In this document: one piece after another, positions 17,716-27,665 of the stretch
Layout: every line of letters starts with the position of its first letter
How positions within the stretch are numbered: the first letter of the stretch is position 1
Assembly: GCF_001601825.1 (NCBI RefSeq)
Contig: NZ_LUJK01000020.1
Span: forward strand, 1-51,613
Direction of reading: 5' to 3'
Length of the DNA stretch: 51,613 nt
Source: Limnobacter sp. CACIAM 66H1
GTDB taxonomy: Bacteria; Pseudomonadota; Gammaproteobacteria; Burkholderiales; Burkholderiaceae_B
Position numbers and translations under genes: made by a program
The notes under the pieces: model-generated
What the model was told of the DNA's origin: nothing
Seen by the model: only the letters and a program-made list of their open reading frames with translations
The model's database searches: none

Positions 17716-17763
17716 AAAGAAGCCAAAAAAAGCATAAAAAGAGTGCGCGAAATTCGTGTTCAT
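17677..17763 (-). CDS. Phe-rich leader peptide of aroG (28 aa)
   Basis: A 28-codon ORF with Phe at positions 5, 9, 12, 13, 15, 16 and 19, plus Tyr10 and Trp18: seven of 28 residues are Phe, clustered before codon 20. It ends with TAA (17677-17679), 25 nt before the attenuator hairpin. The layout matches known amino-acid leader peptides such as those of pheA and pheST in enterobacteria. The Shine-Dalgarno is weak (TAAAAG directly before the ATG), which is a caution. It is far below normal gene-calling length and will usually be missed. Confidence 0.78.
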   Translation of the reverse strand: MNTNFAHSFYAFFGFFAWFGQAAEEGCA

Positions 17764-17922
17764 CTTTTAAATGTAATCAATTCATGGCCGCTGTGCAAGC
17801 GCGCTAAGCCAAATTCTAACAAGTCGCCGATGGCTGTGGTTGGCATCCCACTGAAAAACAAGGAACTTTGACAGCTTTGGGTCCACTCAGGCGTTCAATT
17901 TCAATACTCCAACCAATGAATC
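17764..17922. other. Divergent promoter region between the aroG leader and the 197-aa gene
   Basis: This stretch, with the leader above, makes up the 356-nt gap between aroG and the next gene. On the minus strand TAGAAT, about 50 nt upstream of the leader ATG, is a fair -10 candidate for the leader transcript, though no good -35 stands at the right distance. On the plus strand there is an exact TTGACA at 17868-17873, but no convincing -10 at 16-18 nt spacing. I see no other gene here. Confidence 0.35.
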
Positions 17923-18516
17923 ATGAGCATGAACGGAATCAACCCAATTCAAGTGAACCCAGTGAATATTGCCCAAGCACCTCCCCAAGCCCAACAGCGA
18001 CCCACGGTGGACGCAGTAAGAACCCTCGCCGTGCAAATCAGGAGGCAAACCGCAGAGTTGATCCCGCTTGCCAACAATTTCTACACAGCATGGATGGTGT
18101 TACCACAAGCGCAGGCCCTCTCCTCTTCCGCATTACAACAACTCAAAAACACCTTTTTGGAAGCCGATGAGGGACATGCAGACTTTCTTCGTAAACTGGA
18201 GAACTGTACTGATGAAGTGCGGCACAATGCCAGAGAGGTCACTCGTTTGGCCATTTCATTGCACAACAACAGCTTCGAGGCACTCGAAATCGCCAGTCAT
18301 TTACTCGAGCGGGGCCCCGGCAACTTGCTGGTGACCACGCCATTGGGGCCTTGGTCTTTGTCAAAGCAGGCCATTGACACCAGCTTGCTTTACCACATCA
18401 CGGGTGATGCTGAGGTGCTGCAAGGCCAACAACCCCAAGACCGAGCCAATCTGGCTGCCTTGCATGCAGAATGGGCGCAAGACGACGCAATCGACCCCTA
18501 TGCGCTTCAACGCTAG
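17923..18516 (+). CDS. Hypothetical protein, 197 aa
   Basis: Not recognised. Residues 1-30 are rich in Asn, Pro and Gln and look disordered; the remainder is amphipathic helical, with no signal peptide or membrane span. Its stop is one base from the tldD stop on the other strand, a tight convergent arrangement. The polar N-terminus followed by a helical body resembles the unknown proteins at 1742 and 10202, and together they may belong to a lineage-specific set of secreted or scaffold proteins. That grouping is inference from composition, not homology. Confidence 0.6.
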   Translation: MSMNGINPIQVNPVNIAQAPPQAQQRPTVDAVRTLAVQIRRQTAELIPLANNFYTAWMVLPQAQALSSSALQQLKNTFLEADEGHADFLRKLENCTDEVRHNAREVTRLAISLHNNSFEALEIASHLLERGPGNLLVTTPLGPWSLSKQAIDTSLLYHITGDAEVLQGQQPQDRANLAALHAEWAQDDAIDPYALQR

Positions 18517-18517
18517 T

Positions 18518-19988
18518 TTACTGAGTACCGCCCATGACCAGCCCATCAATGCGCAGGGTGGGCTGACCCACACCCACAGGTACGCTTTGACCTTCCTTAC
18601 CGCAAGTGCCCACGCCATCATCAAGCGCCATGTCATTGCCAACCATTGAAATTTTGGTAAGCGACTCTGGGCCGTTGCCGATCAAGGTTGCACCCTTGAG
18701 TGGGTAGGTGATTTTGCCGTTTTCAATTTTGTAGGCCAGCGAAGCTGAAAACACAAACTTGCCACTGGTGATGTCCACCTGACCACCGCCAAAATTCACG
18801 GCATACACGCCATCTTTTACGCTGGCGATAATTTCCTCGGGCGTTTTGTCGCCGTTCAACATGTAAGTGTTGGTCATGCGGGGCATGGGCAAATGCGCAA
18901 AGCTCTCGCGTCGACCATTGCCAGTCACCGGCATTTTCATCAGGCGCGCATTCGTAATGTCTTGAATATAGCCTTTCAAAATACCGTCTTCAATCAGGGG
19001 GGTGCATTCGGTTTTGTTGCCTTCATCGTCAATATTCAGGGAACCCCGGCGGCTGGCCAAAGTACCATCATCAACAATCGTGACCCCCTTGGCGGCCACT
19101 CGCTGGCCAATCATGCCGGAAAAAGCACTGCTGCCTTTTCGGTTGAAGTCGCCTTCCAGACCGTGGCCAATCGCCTCATGCAGCAAAATACCAGGCCAAC
19201 CTGAGCCGAGCACCACGGTTTGAGAACCAGCGGGGGCAGGACGAGCCTCCAGATTGATCAAGGCCTGGTCCACTGCGGTGTGAGCATGGTGCATCAGGAA
19301 TGCATCGTTGAAATGACCAAAATCATAACGACCGCCCGCCCCCCGACGAACCTGTCTCGCGACGGCCTTTTTGTTCTACCACTACGCTGACATTGATTCG
19401 AACCAAAGGACGTACATCCGCGGCGAGTACACCATCACTGCGAGCCACCAATACCACATCATAGGCGCCCACAATATTGGCCATCACTTGCTTCACGCGC
19501 TTGTCGCGCTTGCGTGCAAATTGTTCAAGACGCTTGAGCAGATCTACTTTTTCTGTCGATGTCAGCGTGGGAATCGGGTTCAGGGGGCTGTAGAGTGCCC
19601 GGCTTTCAGCGCCAGCAAAGCCCTTGCCCGTTTTCAGATTGCGATTGGCGGTTTTGCCCAAGCTTGCAATTTCACGCACCGACTTCGCCGCTGCCAAGAT
19701 GGGTTTGAAGGCAATGTCGTCGGAATAGGCAAAAGCTGTTTTATCACCGCTGACAGCGCGCACGCCTACGCCCTGTTCAATGTTGTAGCTGCCCGATTTA
19801 ACAATCCCTTCGTCCAGCGACCAACCTTCAATGCAACCGTACTGAAAATACAGATCGGCGAAATCCACCTTGTGCGAGAAAATTTCACCGAAAGCCTTCT
19901 GGATGTGGCCTTCATCAATACCGTAGGGGGTCCACAACAGGCTTTGGGCAATGGCGAGATTGGAAATGGCGGGGTCTACTACTTTCAT
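18518..19988 (-). pseudogene. tldD: Metalloprotease TldD, split by a one-base frameshift
   Basis: Two ORFs in different frames together cover TldD. The N-terminal part (start ATG 19988, MKVVDPAISN) runs to the conserved Ser-Ser-Gly-Gly-Gly motif and stops at about 19324; the C-terminal part, in the +1 frame, continues with Arg-Tyr-Asp-Phe-Gly-His and ends at 18518. The C-terminal part holds the metal-binding HEAIGH (HExxxH). In the plus strand run CCGCCCGCCCCCCG (about 19331-19344), removing one base would restore an uninterrupted 490-aa TldD. TldD works with TldE/PmbA in peptide maturation and antitoxin degradation. A real mutation, a sequencing error in the G/C run and a programmed shift are all possible; error or recent mutation is most likely because both halves are otherwise intact. 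Confidence 0.85.
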
Positions 19989-19998
19989 GTTGAATCCT

Positions 19999-20805
19999 TT
20001 AAAGCACGCGGTGCGTAAGCGCGGGCAGGCTGTTTCGCACATCAACTATCTTAGCAGGGTCAAGCTGACCCAGCACTACCCCCTCCCCCTCTTGCAGCAC
20101 ATTCTCGACCTCGCCCCACGGGTTCACCAACATGGAATGACCCCAGGTGCGGCGCCCATTCTCATGTACACCGCCTTGTCCGCAGGCCAGCACATAACAC
20201 TGGTTTTCAATTGCACGAGCCCGCATTAGCACCTCCCAGTGGGCTCGACCCGTGGTGTAGGTAAATGCAGCGGGCATCACGATTAAATCAACAGGCCCCA
20301 TGGCGCGGTAAAGTTCGGGAAAACGAAGGTCGTAGCACACGGACAAGCCTATTTTGAAGCCCTCCACATCGGCGACCACTGGCGTGGCCCCGGGCAGCAG
20401 TACACGCGCTTCATCGTAGCTTTCCTGCCCCTTGGTAAAACAGAACAGGTGAATTTTGTCGTACCGGGCCGTACATTCGCCCTGCGGATTGAAGACCAGC
20501 GTGGTGTTGAAAACGCGACCCTCTACGTCGCTGGCAATTGGAAGGGTTCCCGCCACAATGTGGACGTTGCGCACCACGGCCTGATCGGCGAGGAATTGCT
20601 GGATTGGCCCTTGGCCGTATGCTTCGGCGATCGCCAACTTGTCGGTGTCTTTGTGGCCCATCAAGCAAAAGTATTCTGGCAACAGCACCAATTGCGCGCC
20701 CTGTTTGGCAGCCTGACCGATCAGGCGCTGCGCAATGTCCAGGTTCCGTTCAAGGTCAGGTGTTGCAATCATTTGCAAACTTGCGACGGTCATGGAGTGG
20801 CTCAT
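19999..20805 (-). CDS. Nitrilase-superfamily amidase (Nit1/omega-amidase-like)
   Basis: 268 aa from ATG 20805. The carbon-nitrogen hydrolase triad is complete: Glu44 (LLPEY), Lys117 (YDKIHLF) and Cys157 (GLSVCYDLRFPELYR). The motif context matches Nit1-type deaminated-glutathione amidases, which repair a side product of transaminases. Substrate assignment is inference. The frame is open to 20871, but that would overlap yhdP deeply; the ATG at 20805 has AAGGA upstream and sits one base after the yhdP stop. It is followed 10 nt later by tldD, giving an order yhdP-nit-tldD common in betaproteobacteria. Confidence 0.88.
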   Translation of the reverse strand: MSHSMTVASLQMIATPDLERNLDIAQRLIGQAAKQGAQLVLLPEYFCLMGHKDTDKLAIAEAYGQGPIQQFLADQAVVRNVHIVAGTLPIASDVEGRVFNTTLVFNPQGECTARYDKIHLFCFTKGQESYDEARVLLPGATPVVADVEGFKIGLSVCYDLRFPELYRAMGPVDLIVMPAAFTYTTGRAHWEVLMRARAIENQCYVLACGQGGVHENGRRTWGHSMLVNPWGEVENVLQEGEGVVLGQLDPAKIVDVRNSLPALTHRVL

Positions 20806-20806
20806 G

Positions 20807-23800
20807 CTAATTCCTTGTGTTGGGGTCGTTGGTGGGCGGGGTGACTGCATCGCCCTTGCGCACACGCTCAATAACCGGGGCCACCCAGGGGCCGCTTACT
20901 TTGTATTGAAAAGAGAATATTTTTGACAGTGGGTCTTTCAGCACGAAATCGGCAATCAATGATGCAATACCCACCGCCGGGTTGGCCGCAATCACAGAGT
21001 AGATCAGTGAACCGCCCGCAGGGTTCAGGTCAGGCAACACAACCACATTCAGGTTTTGGGTTTCGCTTTCCAGGTCCAGTTTTCCATCCATCAACACAGT
21101 GGCACTGGGTCCGGTCATCTTGAAATTCTGGGTACTGGCGATGCCCTCTTTCAAAGCCACATCGGCTTCCATGGTGTCGTAGGCAAAGCCTTCCGAGAAC
21201 ACGTCTTTGAAGTCGAGCGTGAACCGACGCGGAATACTTTGCAAGGAAAGTACTCCCAGCAATTTGGCCACACCAGGATCTGCCTTCAAAAACTGACCTT
21301 TGGTACTCTGGAGTTTGAATTGCCCACTCAAACTGCCGTAATCAATATTCGTGGGTGCATCGTTCCAGCGCAAACGTCCAACCAGCGTGCCTTCGCCACC
21401 CTGAAAAACGCCAGCCATGCCAAGTCGCGTTAACAGGCCGCCAGCATTCTTGACTGTTTGATCCACCTCAATATCGGTTCTTTGATTCTTCAGGTTTGCC
21501 CCGTACTGCCAAACCCCCTTGGCCCGGGTAATTGATTCAGGGTTCTCGATACGAAGCTCTTCGAGCTTCCATTCTTTCGGGCGCTGACTCAGCGCCGCGC
21601 GCGCCTGCTCTTCCCGAGTTTGATTGACCGCGATGAGCTTCAGATTGCCCAACACCAAATCATTCAAAGTGAAATTGTCCACCTGCACGTCCAGTGCCGG
21701 AATACTGGAGGCAGGTTCCTCCACCAAATCGCGTAGATCACTGTCGAGCGTTTTGGGAATGACCAGCGTTTTAAATCGGGCCAGCACAGCGCCATCGGGT
21801 CTCTGTTTGTCAGAAACCCAGGACAGATAACCATCGACGCCTTTGGCTTTCACATCGAACTGCCATCTTTTTTCCACGGTGCGGGCAGCCACCGACACGC
21901 CTTCAAAGGATTTGCTGCCCACATTCAGGCGTTCGGTACGAATACCTACCTTTAACTTGATGTCGGTGCCTGCGGAGGGGTCACCCATCAACTCGCCCAT
22001 CAAGCCCGTGTTGCCAGGGGCTGAGGTAATGTCATTAAAAATGGTACGCCAAGTGTCCAAATCAATGGCGGGCACCCGAATGTCGCCTTGTATTCCCGCT
22101 GTGGGGGCCGCCAGGGGCGCACCGATGGCGAACTGCATGGAATCAATACCCGCTTGCCCCGCCTGCTCCAGCACAATGGCACGAAGTTGTGCCAGCGGTT
22201 TCGCATCGGGACCCAAATCCACTTGCAAACGCTCACCCTGGGCTGTAGCGCTTTGATTCAGTTTGAAGGGCAATCGGGCATCTGCTTTTTTGGCGAAGGG
22301 GGCTGGTAACTTGACTTCCAAACCCTGCAATTGGCTGTTCACATCGACGACTACGCCATTCTCGCGCGTAGCCACAAGTACCGAATACGGCGTGCTACCA
22401 GCGAGGTAAGGCTCACTCAAGGGGTTCAAATACTGGGCCAAACCCTTGGCTCGCGCAGTGCCATTGGCCCTGATTTCCATGCGCCCATTGGCATCTGTGG
22501 TGCCTTTCACCACCACAGGCCCCCCCAGGGCCTGGCCAAGCAACTGATCGATGAAAAGACCTTTGTTGGAGAATTGGATAACGCCGTCTACATTGCTGAC
22601 CACCGGCATGCCACGCACCACGCGGATGGAATTGCCTTTCAATTTCAGATCGCCTTTGACCTGTGTTTTTTCAGGATCGGCAATCGGAATGTTCAGACGC
22701 AAATCGAGGTTGGCATTGCCTTCCACCTGGGCATTGATCAAGGCCTCGTTCAATATTTCACGCACTGGGCTTTGATTCACAAAAGCCACCATCTTGCCCA
22801 ACTCGCCCTGGCCTTCGCCTTTGATTTCCAACAAAGGTTCCCATGCATCCAGATTGTCAATACTGGCTTGAACGCCTTTCAAAACAACGCCTGAGGTTTC
22901 GGCTTGGTCTGCTTCAATCAACATGCGTTTGCCAACAAACGAGGCTTTACCGTTCACTTTTTGAATACCTGGCCATCCTGGTGCATAGGTCAGTTCACCG
23001 TTTTCAAACGGCACATCGATCCTGAACACGCCCGGGTGCTTTGGGCCCGCAAAGGGGAAGTCGCTCAAGCGCCCCGACAGTTCAAACTGACCATTTTTTG
23101 CAGTGCCTGCTTTCAAGTTCTCGGTCAACCACTCGCGGGCACTGGCACCTACCACCAGTGGCAGGTAATTGGCCACGCGCGCGATATTGGCCATCGGCAG
23201 AGAGCCCTTGATGTCGATGACATCCGATTCATCCCGACGAAACTGGTAGCTGCCCGCGACCTCGGCCTGCAGGTCTGCATTGCTGACTTTGAGTTGTTCC
23301 ACTGAAAATTCGGCAGGCTGATTGGCAGTAAACACATCCTTCCAGCCGCCGCGGCCCTCAATTGAATCAAAAGCCAGGGTTTCTGCTGAGAATATTTCTG
23401 GCAGTGAAATTTCAGAATCATTGCCTGCCAAGGTCCATTCGCCGATAGAGTCGCTACCCTTGAATGTACCGCTGAGATTTTTGAAACCGGTGATTCGTCC
23501 GTTGGATTTGGGTGACGGATCGCGATACAACACAGTGAGCTTGCTGAAATCAACATCGGATTTGAACGAGACTGATTTCTCAAAGGGCTTGTTACCAGAA
23601 GTCCGCCAATCCAGCGCCACACGGTTGATTCGCCCGGCCACTTCGAAAGACTTCAAGGCTTCAAGCCGCTGAAGCTGCCCCAAATGTGGTCCCAATTCCA
23701 GCACCACTGCCTGCGCTTGGGCGGCATCCAGCTGTTGGATCTGAACGCCCCAATCCACCCCATCTGCACCTGCCAGTTTTTTCAGCGACAAATCCGTCGG

Positions 23801-24853
23801 GCCAAACTGTTTTTGCCCGGCAATCTGGCCTTTCAGTTGACGGACCGAAATCGCATTGGGTTCAAACAGGGCATGCTCACCCTGCACTTCAATCAAAGCG
23901 CTGGTATTGGTCATGTCAAAGGGGATTGCCTCGACCTCGGGATTGGAGAAGCGCAATTTACCGATTCGGGCATCCAGCAAGGAACGCTGCACCAAACCGT
24001 CTTCAAAATCGACCCATAACTTTCCCTGCGGCTGGGTAAGATCCACATCCAGACCGAAAGTTTTGAACACTGACTCAAGCGGTTCGCTTTGATCCACCAA
24101 GGCACACAGGTAAAAACTACCTTTCCATTTGGTCACATCGCCCAACTGACGCTCCAGCAAAGGCGTTTTGAAGTTCAAACGAAGATTCACAGGCGTCTGG
24201 GCCAGCACAGGCAATTTGAAAGTCAGGCCGGCCTCGTGACGGCTCAGACCATTTTCCAGCAACAGTTCAGCCTCGATGGCTTGAGCGCCGGGGAATTGCC
24301 CCATGGCATCCTGCCAGTTCAATACGCCGTTCTTCAGCAACACGCGCTGCTGGGCGAGCAACCAGTCCAGCCCGGGGTTGCCCTGGCTGCCGTCGTCGAT
24401 CAAGGGTATGCCTGCCACCTCAATGACACCCTGTGAATTGCGCACCACACTGAGCGCTGGCGATTGCACTTCCAGGTTTTTCAGGCGCGGATTGAAGGCG
24501 AGAATGCTGGGCAAAGACCAGGTGAGGTGAACTTGGTCCGCAGTGAAGCCAGGCTCACCGTTGGCTTGCGGCAAGCGAATATTTTGCACCACGAGCAAGG
24601 GACCAAAACCACGCCAACTGGCTTGAATTTGGCCAATTTCAAGTGCAGTGCCTGTCTGGGTTTGCAAGTACCGCTGAATTTCAGGACGGTAACGGTCGAT
24701 TTCAGGCAAGACCAACCACTTGATGGCCAACAAAGCCATACACAGGGGGGTATAGACCGCAATCAGCACCCAAAACAGCACCGCCCCTGCACGCCGAAGC
24801 GCGGGGTTGCCCTTGACTTGTTGCACCAGTGCCTGGTTTGTTCCTTCCTGCAA
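20807..24853 (-). CDS. yhdP: YhdP family protein (AsmA-like, DUF3971)
   Basis: 1348 aa, the normal size of YhdP. One N-terminal membrane helix (about residues 21-47) is followed by a very long periplasmic region of beta-rich repeats and a C-terminal AsmA-like segment. In E. coli, YhdP with TamB and YdbH carries phospholipids from the inner to the outer membrane as a bridge-like protein. It is divergent from glnE across 75 nt and is the first gene of the yhdP-nit-tldD unit. Confidence 0.9.
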   Translation of the reverse strand: MQEGTNQALVQQVKGNPALRRAGAVLFWVLIAVYTPLCMALLAIKWLVLPEIDRYRPEIQRYLQTQTGTALEIGQIQASWRGFGPLLVVQNIRLPQANGEPGFTADQVHLTWSLPSILAFNPRLKNLEVQSPALSVVRNSQGVIEVAGIPLIDDGSQGNPGLDWLLAQQRVLLKNGVLNWQDAMGQFPGAQAIEAELLLENGLSRHEAGLTFKLPVLAQTPVNLRLNFKTPLLERQLGDVTKWKGSFYLCALVDQSEPLESVFKTFGLDVDLTQPQGKLWVDFEDGLVQRSLLDARIGKLRFSNPEVEAIPFDMTNTSALIEVQGEHALFEPNAISVRQLKGQIAGQKQFGPTDLSLKKLAGADGVDWGVQIQQLDAAQAQAVVLELGPHLGQLQRLEALKSFEVAGRINRVALDWRTSGNKPFEKSVSFKSDVDFSKLTVLYRDPSPKSNGRITGFKNLSGTFKGSDSIGEWTLAGNDSEISLPEIFSAETLAFDSIEGRGGWKDVFTANQPAEFSVEQLKVSNADLQAEVAGSYQFRRDESDVIDIKGSLPMANIARVANYLPLVVGASAREWLTENLKAGTAKNGQFELSGRLSDFPFAGPKHPGVFRIDVPFENGELTYAPGWPGIQKVNGKASFVGKRMLIEADQAETSGVVLKGVQASIDNLDAWEPLLEIKGEGQGELGKMVAFVNQSPVREILNEALINAQVEGNANLDLRLNIPIADPEKTQVKGDLKLKGNSIRVVRGMPVVSNVDGVIQFSNKGLFIDQLLGQALGGPVVVKGTTDANGRMEIRANGTARAKGLAQYLNPLSEPYLAGSTPYSVLVATRENGVVVDVNSQLQGLEVKLPAPFAKKADARLPFKLNQSATAQGERLQVDLGPDAKPLAQLRAIVLEQAGQAGIDSMQFAIGAPLAAPTAGIQGDIRVPAIDLDTWRTIFNDITSAPGNTGLMGELMGDPSAGTDIKLKVGIRTERLNVGSKSFEGVSVAARTVEKRWQFDVKAKGVDGYLSWVSDKQRPDGAVLARFKTLVIPKTLDSDLRDLVEEPASSIPALDVQVDNFTLNDLVLGNLKLIAVNQTREEQARAALSQRPKEWKLEELRIENPESITRAKGVWQYGANLKNQRTDIEVDQTVKNAGGLLTRLGMAGVFQGGEGTLVGRLRWNDAPTNIDYGSLSGQFKLQSTKGQFLKADPGVAKLLGVLSLQSIPRRFTLDFKDVFSEGFAYDTMEADVALKEGIASTQNFKMTGPSATVLMDGKLDLESETQNLNVVVLPDLNPAGGSLIYSVIAANPAVGIASLIADFVLKDPLSKIFSFQYKVSGPWVAPVIERVRKGDAVTPPTNDPNTRN

Positions 24854-24928
24854 GAAATACCGCCCGAATAATCGTCAACACCTGTAGTACGCTATTGTAG
24901 AACCAAGCTTCCCTTTATAACGACACGC

Positions 24929-27643
24929 ATGAACGACCCACTGGATTTCTATCATCAGGTTTGGCCCACGCACTCCGAGTATGCCAAACGCTGGCTTCAC
25001 CGTTTCCCACAATGGGACAGCACCGAGCATGATGAAGACCACCTGTTGAATTGCATTGAAACCTGGCTTCAGAAAGCACGGGAGTTGACCGAAGAAAAAG
25101 CCCTGATGGCCGAACTTCGACTGGTTAGGCAGCGCAGCATGATTGAAATCATGCGTCGCGACCTGCAAGGCAAGGCCGATTTGTTTGAAGTGACAGAGGC
25201 CTTGTCCTTTCTGGCCGATGCCGCCGTACAAATTGCGTTGAAGTTCAGCCACAAAATGCAGGCTGAGCGGTTTGGTGAACCGGCCGACGGCGATTGCATG
25301 ATGGTCGTGGGGATGGGCAAACTGGGTGGCCTTGAGTTGAATGCTTCCAGTGATATCGACCTGATTTTTTTGTACAACCAGGATGGAGAGACACTGGGGG
25401 GCCCAACCGGCAAAACCCAGTCTCACGCCGAATTTTTTACACAGGTTGGCAAACGGGTCATCAAGATTATTTCCGAAGTAACCGACGAAGGCTTCGTATT
25501 CCGGGTTGACATGCGGCTGCGTCCCAACGGCGATTCGGGCCCGCTGGTGGTGAGCCTGGACATGCTGGAAGAATACTTTGTGGTGCAGGGCCGCGAATGG
25601 GAGCGCTACGCCTGGATCAAGGCCCGCGTGGTGAATTGGGCAGTGGACCCATCACAAGATTCGGCTTTTCAACAGAGTCTGGACAACCTGAACAATATTG
25701 TCCGCCCCTTTGTATTCCGCAAATACCTGGACTTCGGGTCCATTCGCGCCTTGCGAGCACTGCATGTGCAAATTCGCAACGAGGTGAACAAGCGGGAAAG
25801 CCAACACCCTGGTTCTGTGCACGTCAAACTGGGGCGCGGTGGCATTCGTGAAATTGAATTCACGGCACAGGCTTTCCAGCTGATTCGTGGGGGGCGTGAA
25901 CCGAAACTGCAATTGCGACGCACAGTCGATGTGTTGGAAGTGTGCGTTGAATTGGGACTGATCACCAAAGACGATCACGACAAAATGGTGGCGGCGTATC
26001 GCTTTTTGCGCAACCTTGAACACCGGCTGCAATATGTAGACGATGCCCAAACTCACCGCCTTCCTGCCAGCCCGACCGAGGTTCTGCGCATTGCGCGATC
26101 CATGGGATTCCAGGACCCAGGCAACTTCATGAAGGCCTTGAACCGCCACATGGACTACGTGGCCAGCCACTTTGATGTGGTATTTGGCGACAAACAGGAA
26201 GACGAAGAAACGCCCAGTCTTGAACTGCCATGGGCAGACACCTTAACCCAGGGATTCACCCACCCACAAGCGGCACAAGACCGTTATCAGCACCTGATCG
26301 AATCGAGCCGGTACCAGGCCTTGCCAACCGCACACCGGGAACGGGTTGACCGCTTGATGCCCACGTTGCTCGCGGCAGCGGGGGCGTCTTCAGCGCCTGA
26401 CTCTTGCTGGCGTTACTGCTGCGACCTTATTGAAACCGTGTCGCGGCGCGGAGCCTACCTCAGCTTGCTGGATGAATACCCCATTGCCAGGATGCGGGTC
26501 AGCCGAATGCTTGCGGCCAGCCCTTGGGCCGCCAACTTTTTAATCAAACACCCGCTGTTGCTTGATGAATTACTGGACAGCCGAACTTTGCTGACACCGC
26601 CCGACTTCAAGCAATGGAAGCAGCAACTTCGAGACTTGCTGGACCAGGCCAAGCTGCCTGACGGGCAACCCGACCTTGAACGACAAATGGACCTGATTCG
26701 GGAGCAGCACCATGCGCAACTGTTCAGGGTACTGACCCAAGACCTCGAGAATCTGCTTACAGTTGAACATGTGTCCGACCTGCTGTCGGAACTCGCAGAT
26801 TGCACGCTTGAAATCATTCTGGAACGTGCATGGGAGCAACTGCCAAAACGGCACCGCGCACAACCACGATTTGCGGTGGTCGCTTATGGCAAACACGGCG
26901 GCAAAGAGTTGGGCTACTCCTCCGACCTGGACCTGATCTTTCTGTTTGAGGATGAGGATGAGCGCGCGCCCGATTTGTATGCCCAGCTGGCCAAGCGCAT
27001 GAACCGCTGGCTGACTACACAAACCGCGGCGGGTACCTTGTTCGAAACTGACTTTCGCTTGCGCCCCAACGGCGAGGCAGGCTTGCTGGTGAGCAGTGTG
27101 GAATCGTTTGAAGATTATCAACGCCGCGAAGGCGGTGTGGGCGCCTGGTTTTGGGAACACCAGGCACTGACCCGTGCCCGTTTCTGCGTGGGTGATGTTG
27201 AGATTGGTAAAAAATTCGAAACGCTTCGCGAAGAAATTTTGCAACTGCCCCGCGACTGGAATGACGTCAAAAAAGAAGTGATTACCATGCGCCAGAAAAT
27301 GCTGGATGGACACCCCAACCACACCGAGCTGTTTGATGTAAAACACGATTTGGGAGGCATGGTCGATGTAGAGTTTATGGTACAGGCCTTGGTGCTGGGC
27401 TACGCCAACAAACACCCGGAACTGACCAAGAACAAAGGCAATATCGCCCTATTGAAGAAAGCAGGGGAACTGGGACTGGTGCCGGCTGAGCTTGCCAATT
27501 ATGTGGCAGATGCCTACCGACAACTGCGGGCCAAGCAACACGCCTTGCGGCTGGCAGGACATGACAAATCACGCACCAGCGACCCCGCGTTGATGGTGAT
27601 GCGAAAGCCCATTCGGAAGCTGTGGGAAACCCTGTTGGGCTAA
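24929..27643 (+). CDS. glnE: Bifunctional glutamine synthetase adenylyltransferase/adenylyl-removing enzyme
   Basis: 904 aa. Two nucleotidyltransferase domains are visible, each with the family signature: GMGKLGGLELNASSDIDLIF (about residue 128, adenylyl-removing side) and YGKHGGKELGYSSDLDLIF (about residue 650, adenylylating side). GlnE sets glutamine synthetase activity according to PII and glutamine. The protein is slightly shorter at the N-terminus than E. coli GlnE. It converges on mtgA, with 22 nt between them. No nitrogen-regulated promoter is obvious in the 75-nt gap with yhdP. Confidence 0.95.
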   Translation: MNDPLDFYHQVWPTHSEYAKRWLHRFPQWDSTEHDEDHLLNCIETWLQKARELTEEKALMAELRLVRQRSMIEIMRRDLQGKADLFEVTEALSFLADAAVQIALKFSHKMQAERFGEPADGDCMMVVGMGKLGGLELNASSDIDLIFLYNQDGETLGGPTGKTQSHAEFFTQVGKRVIKIISEVTDEGFVFRVDMRLRPNGDSGPLVVSLDMLEEYFVVQGREWERYAWIKARVVNWAVDPSQDSAFQQSLDNLNNIVRPFVFRKYLDFGSIRALRALHVQIRNEVNKRESQHPGSVHVKLGRGGIREIEFTAQAFQLIRGGREPKLQLRRTVDVLEVCVELGLITKDDHDKMVAAYRFLRNLEHRLQYVDDAQTHRLPASPTEVLRIARSMGFQDPGNFMKALNRHMDYVASHFDVVFGDKQEDEETPSLELPWADTLTQGFTHPQAAQDRYQHLIESSRYQALPTAHRERVDRLMPTLLAAAGASSAPDSCWRYCCDLIETVSRRGAYLSLLDEYPIARMRVSRMLAASPWAANFLIKHPLLLDELLDSRTLLTPPDFKQWKQQLRDLLDQAKLPDGQPDLERQMDLIREQHHAQLFRVLTQDLENLLTVEHVSDLLSELADCTLEIILERAWEQLPKRHRAQPRFAVVAYGKHGGKELGYSSDLDLIFLFEDEDERAPDLYAQLAKRMNRWLTTQTAAGTLFETDFRLRPNGEAGLLVSSVESFEDYQRREGGVGAWFWEHQALTRARFCVGDVEIGKKFETLREEILQLPRDWNDVKKEVITMRQKMLDGHPNHTELFDVKHDLGGMVDVEFMVQALVLGYANKHPELTKNKGNIALLKKAGELGLVPAELANYVADAYRQLRAKQHALRLAGHDKSRTSDPALMVMRKPIRKLWETLLG

Positions 27644-27665
27644 AGTGTTTGCCAACAAAATGCGC

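Noticed and set aside
17868-18170. 100-aa ORF starting near a TTGACA
   Set aside because: It overlaps the 197-aa gene in another frame and lacks coding character.
24895-24921. Promoter for glnE (TTGTAG and TATAAC)
   Set aside because: Spacing is only 15 nt and the -10 is 8 nt from the start codon, so support is too weak.
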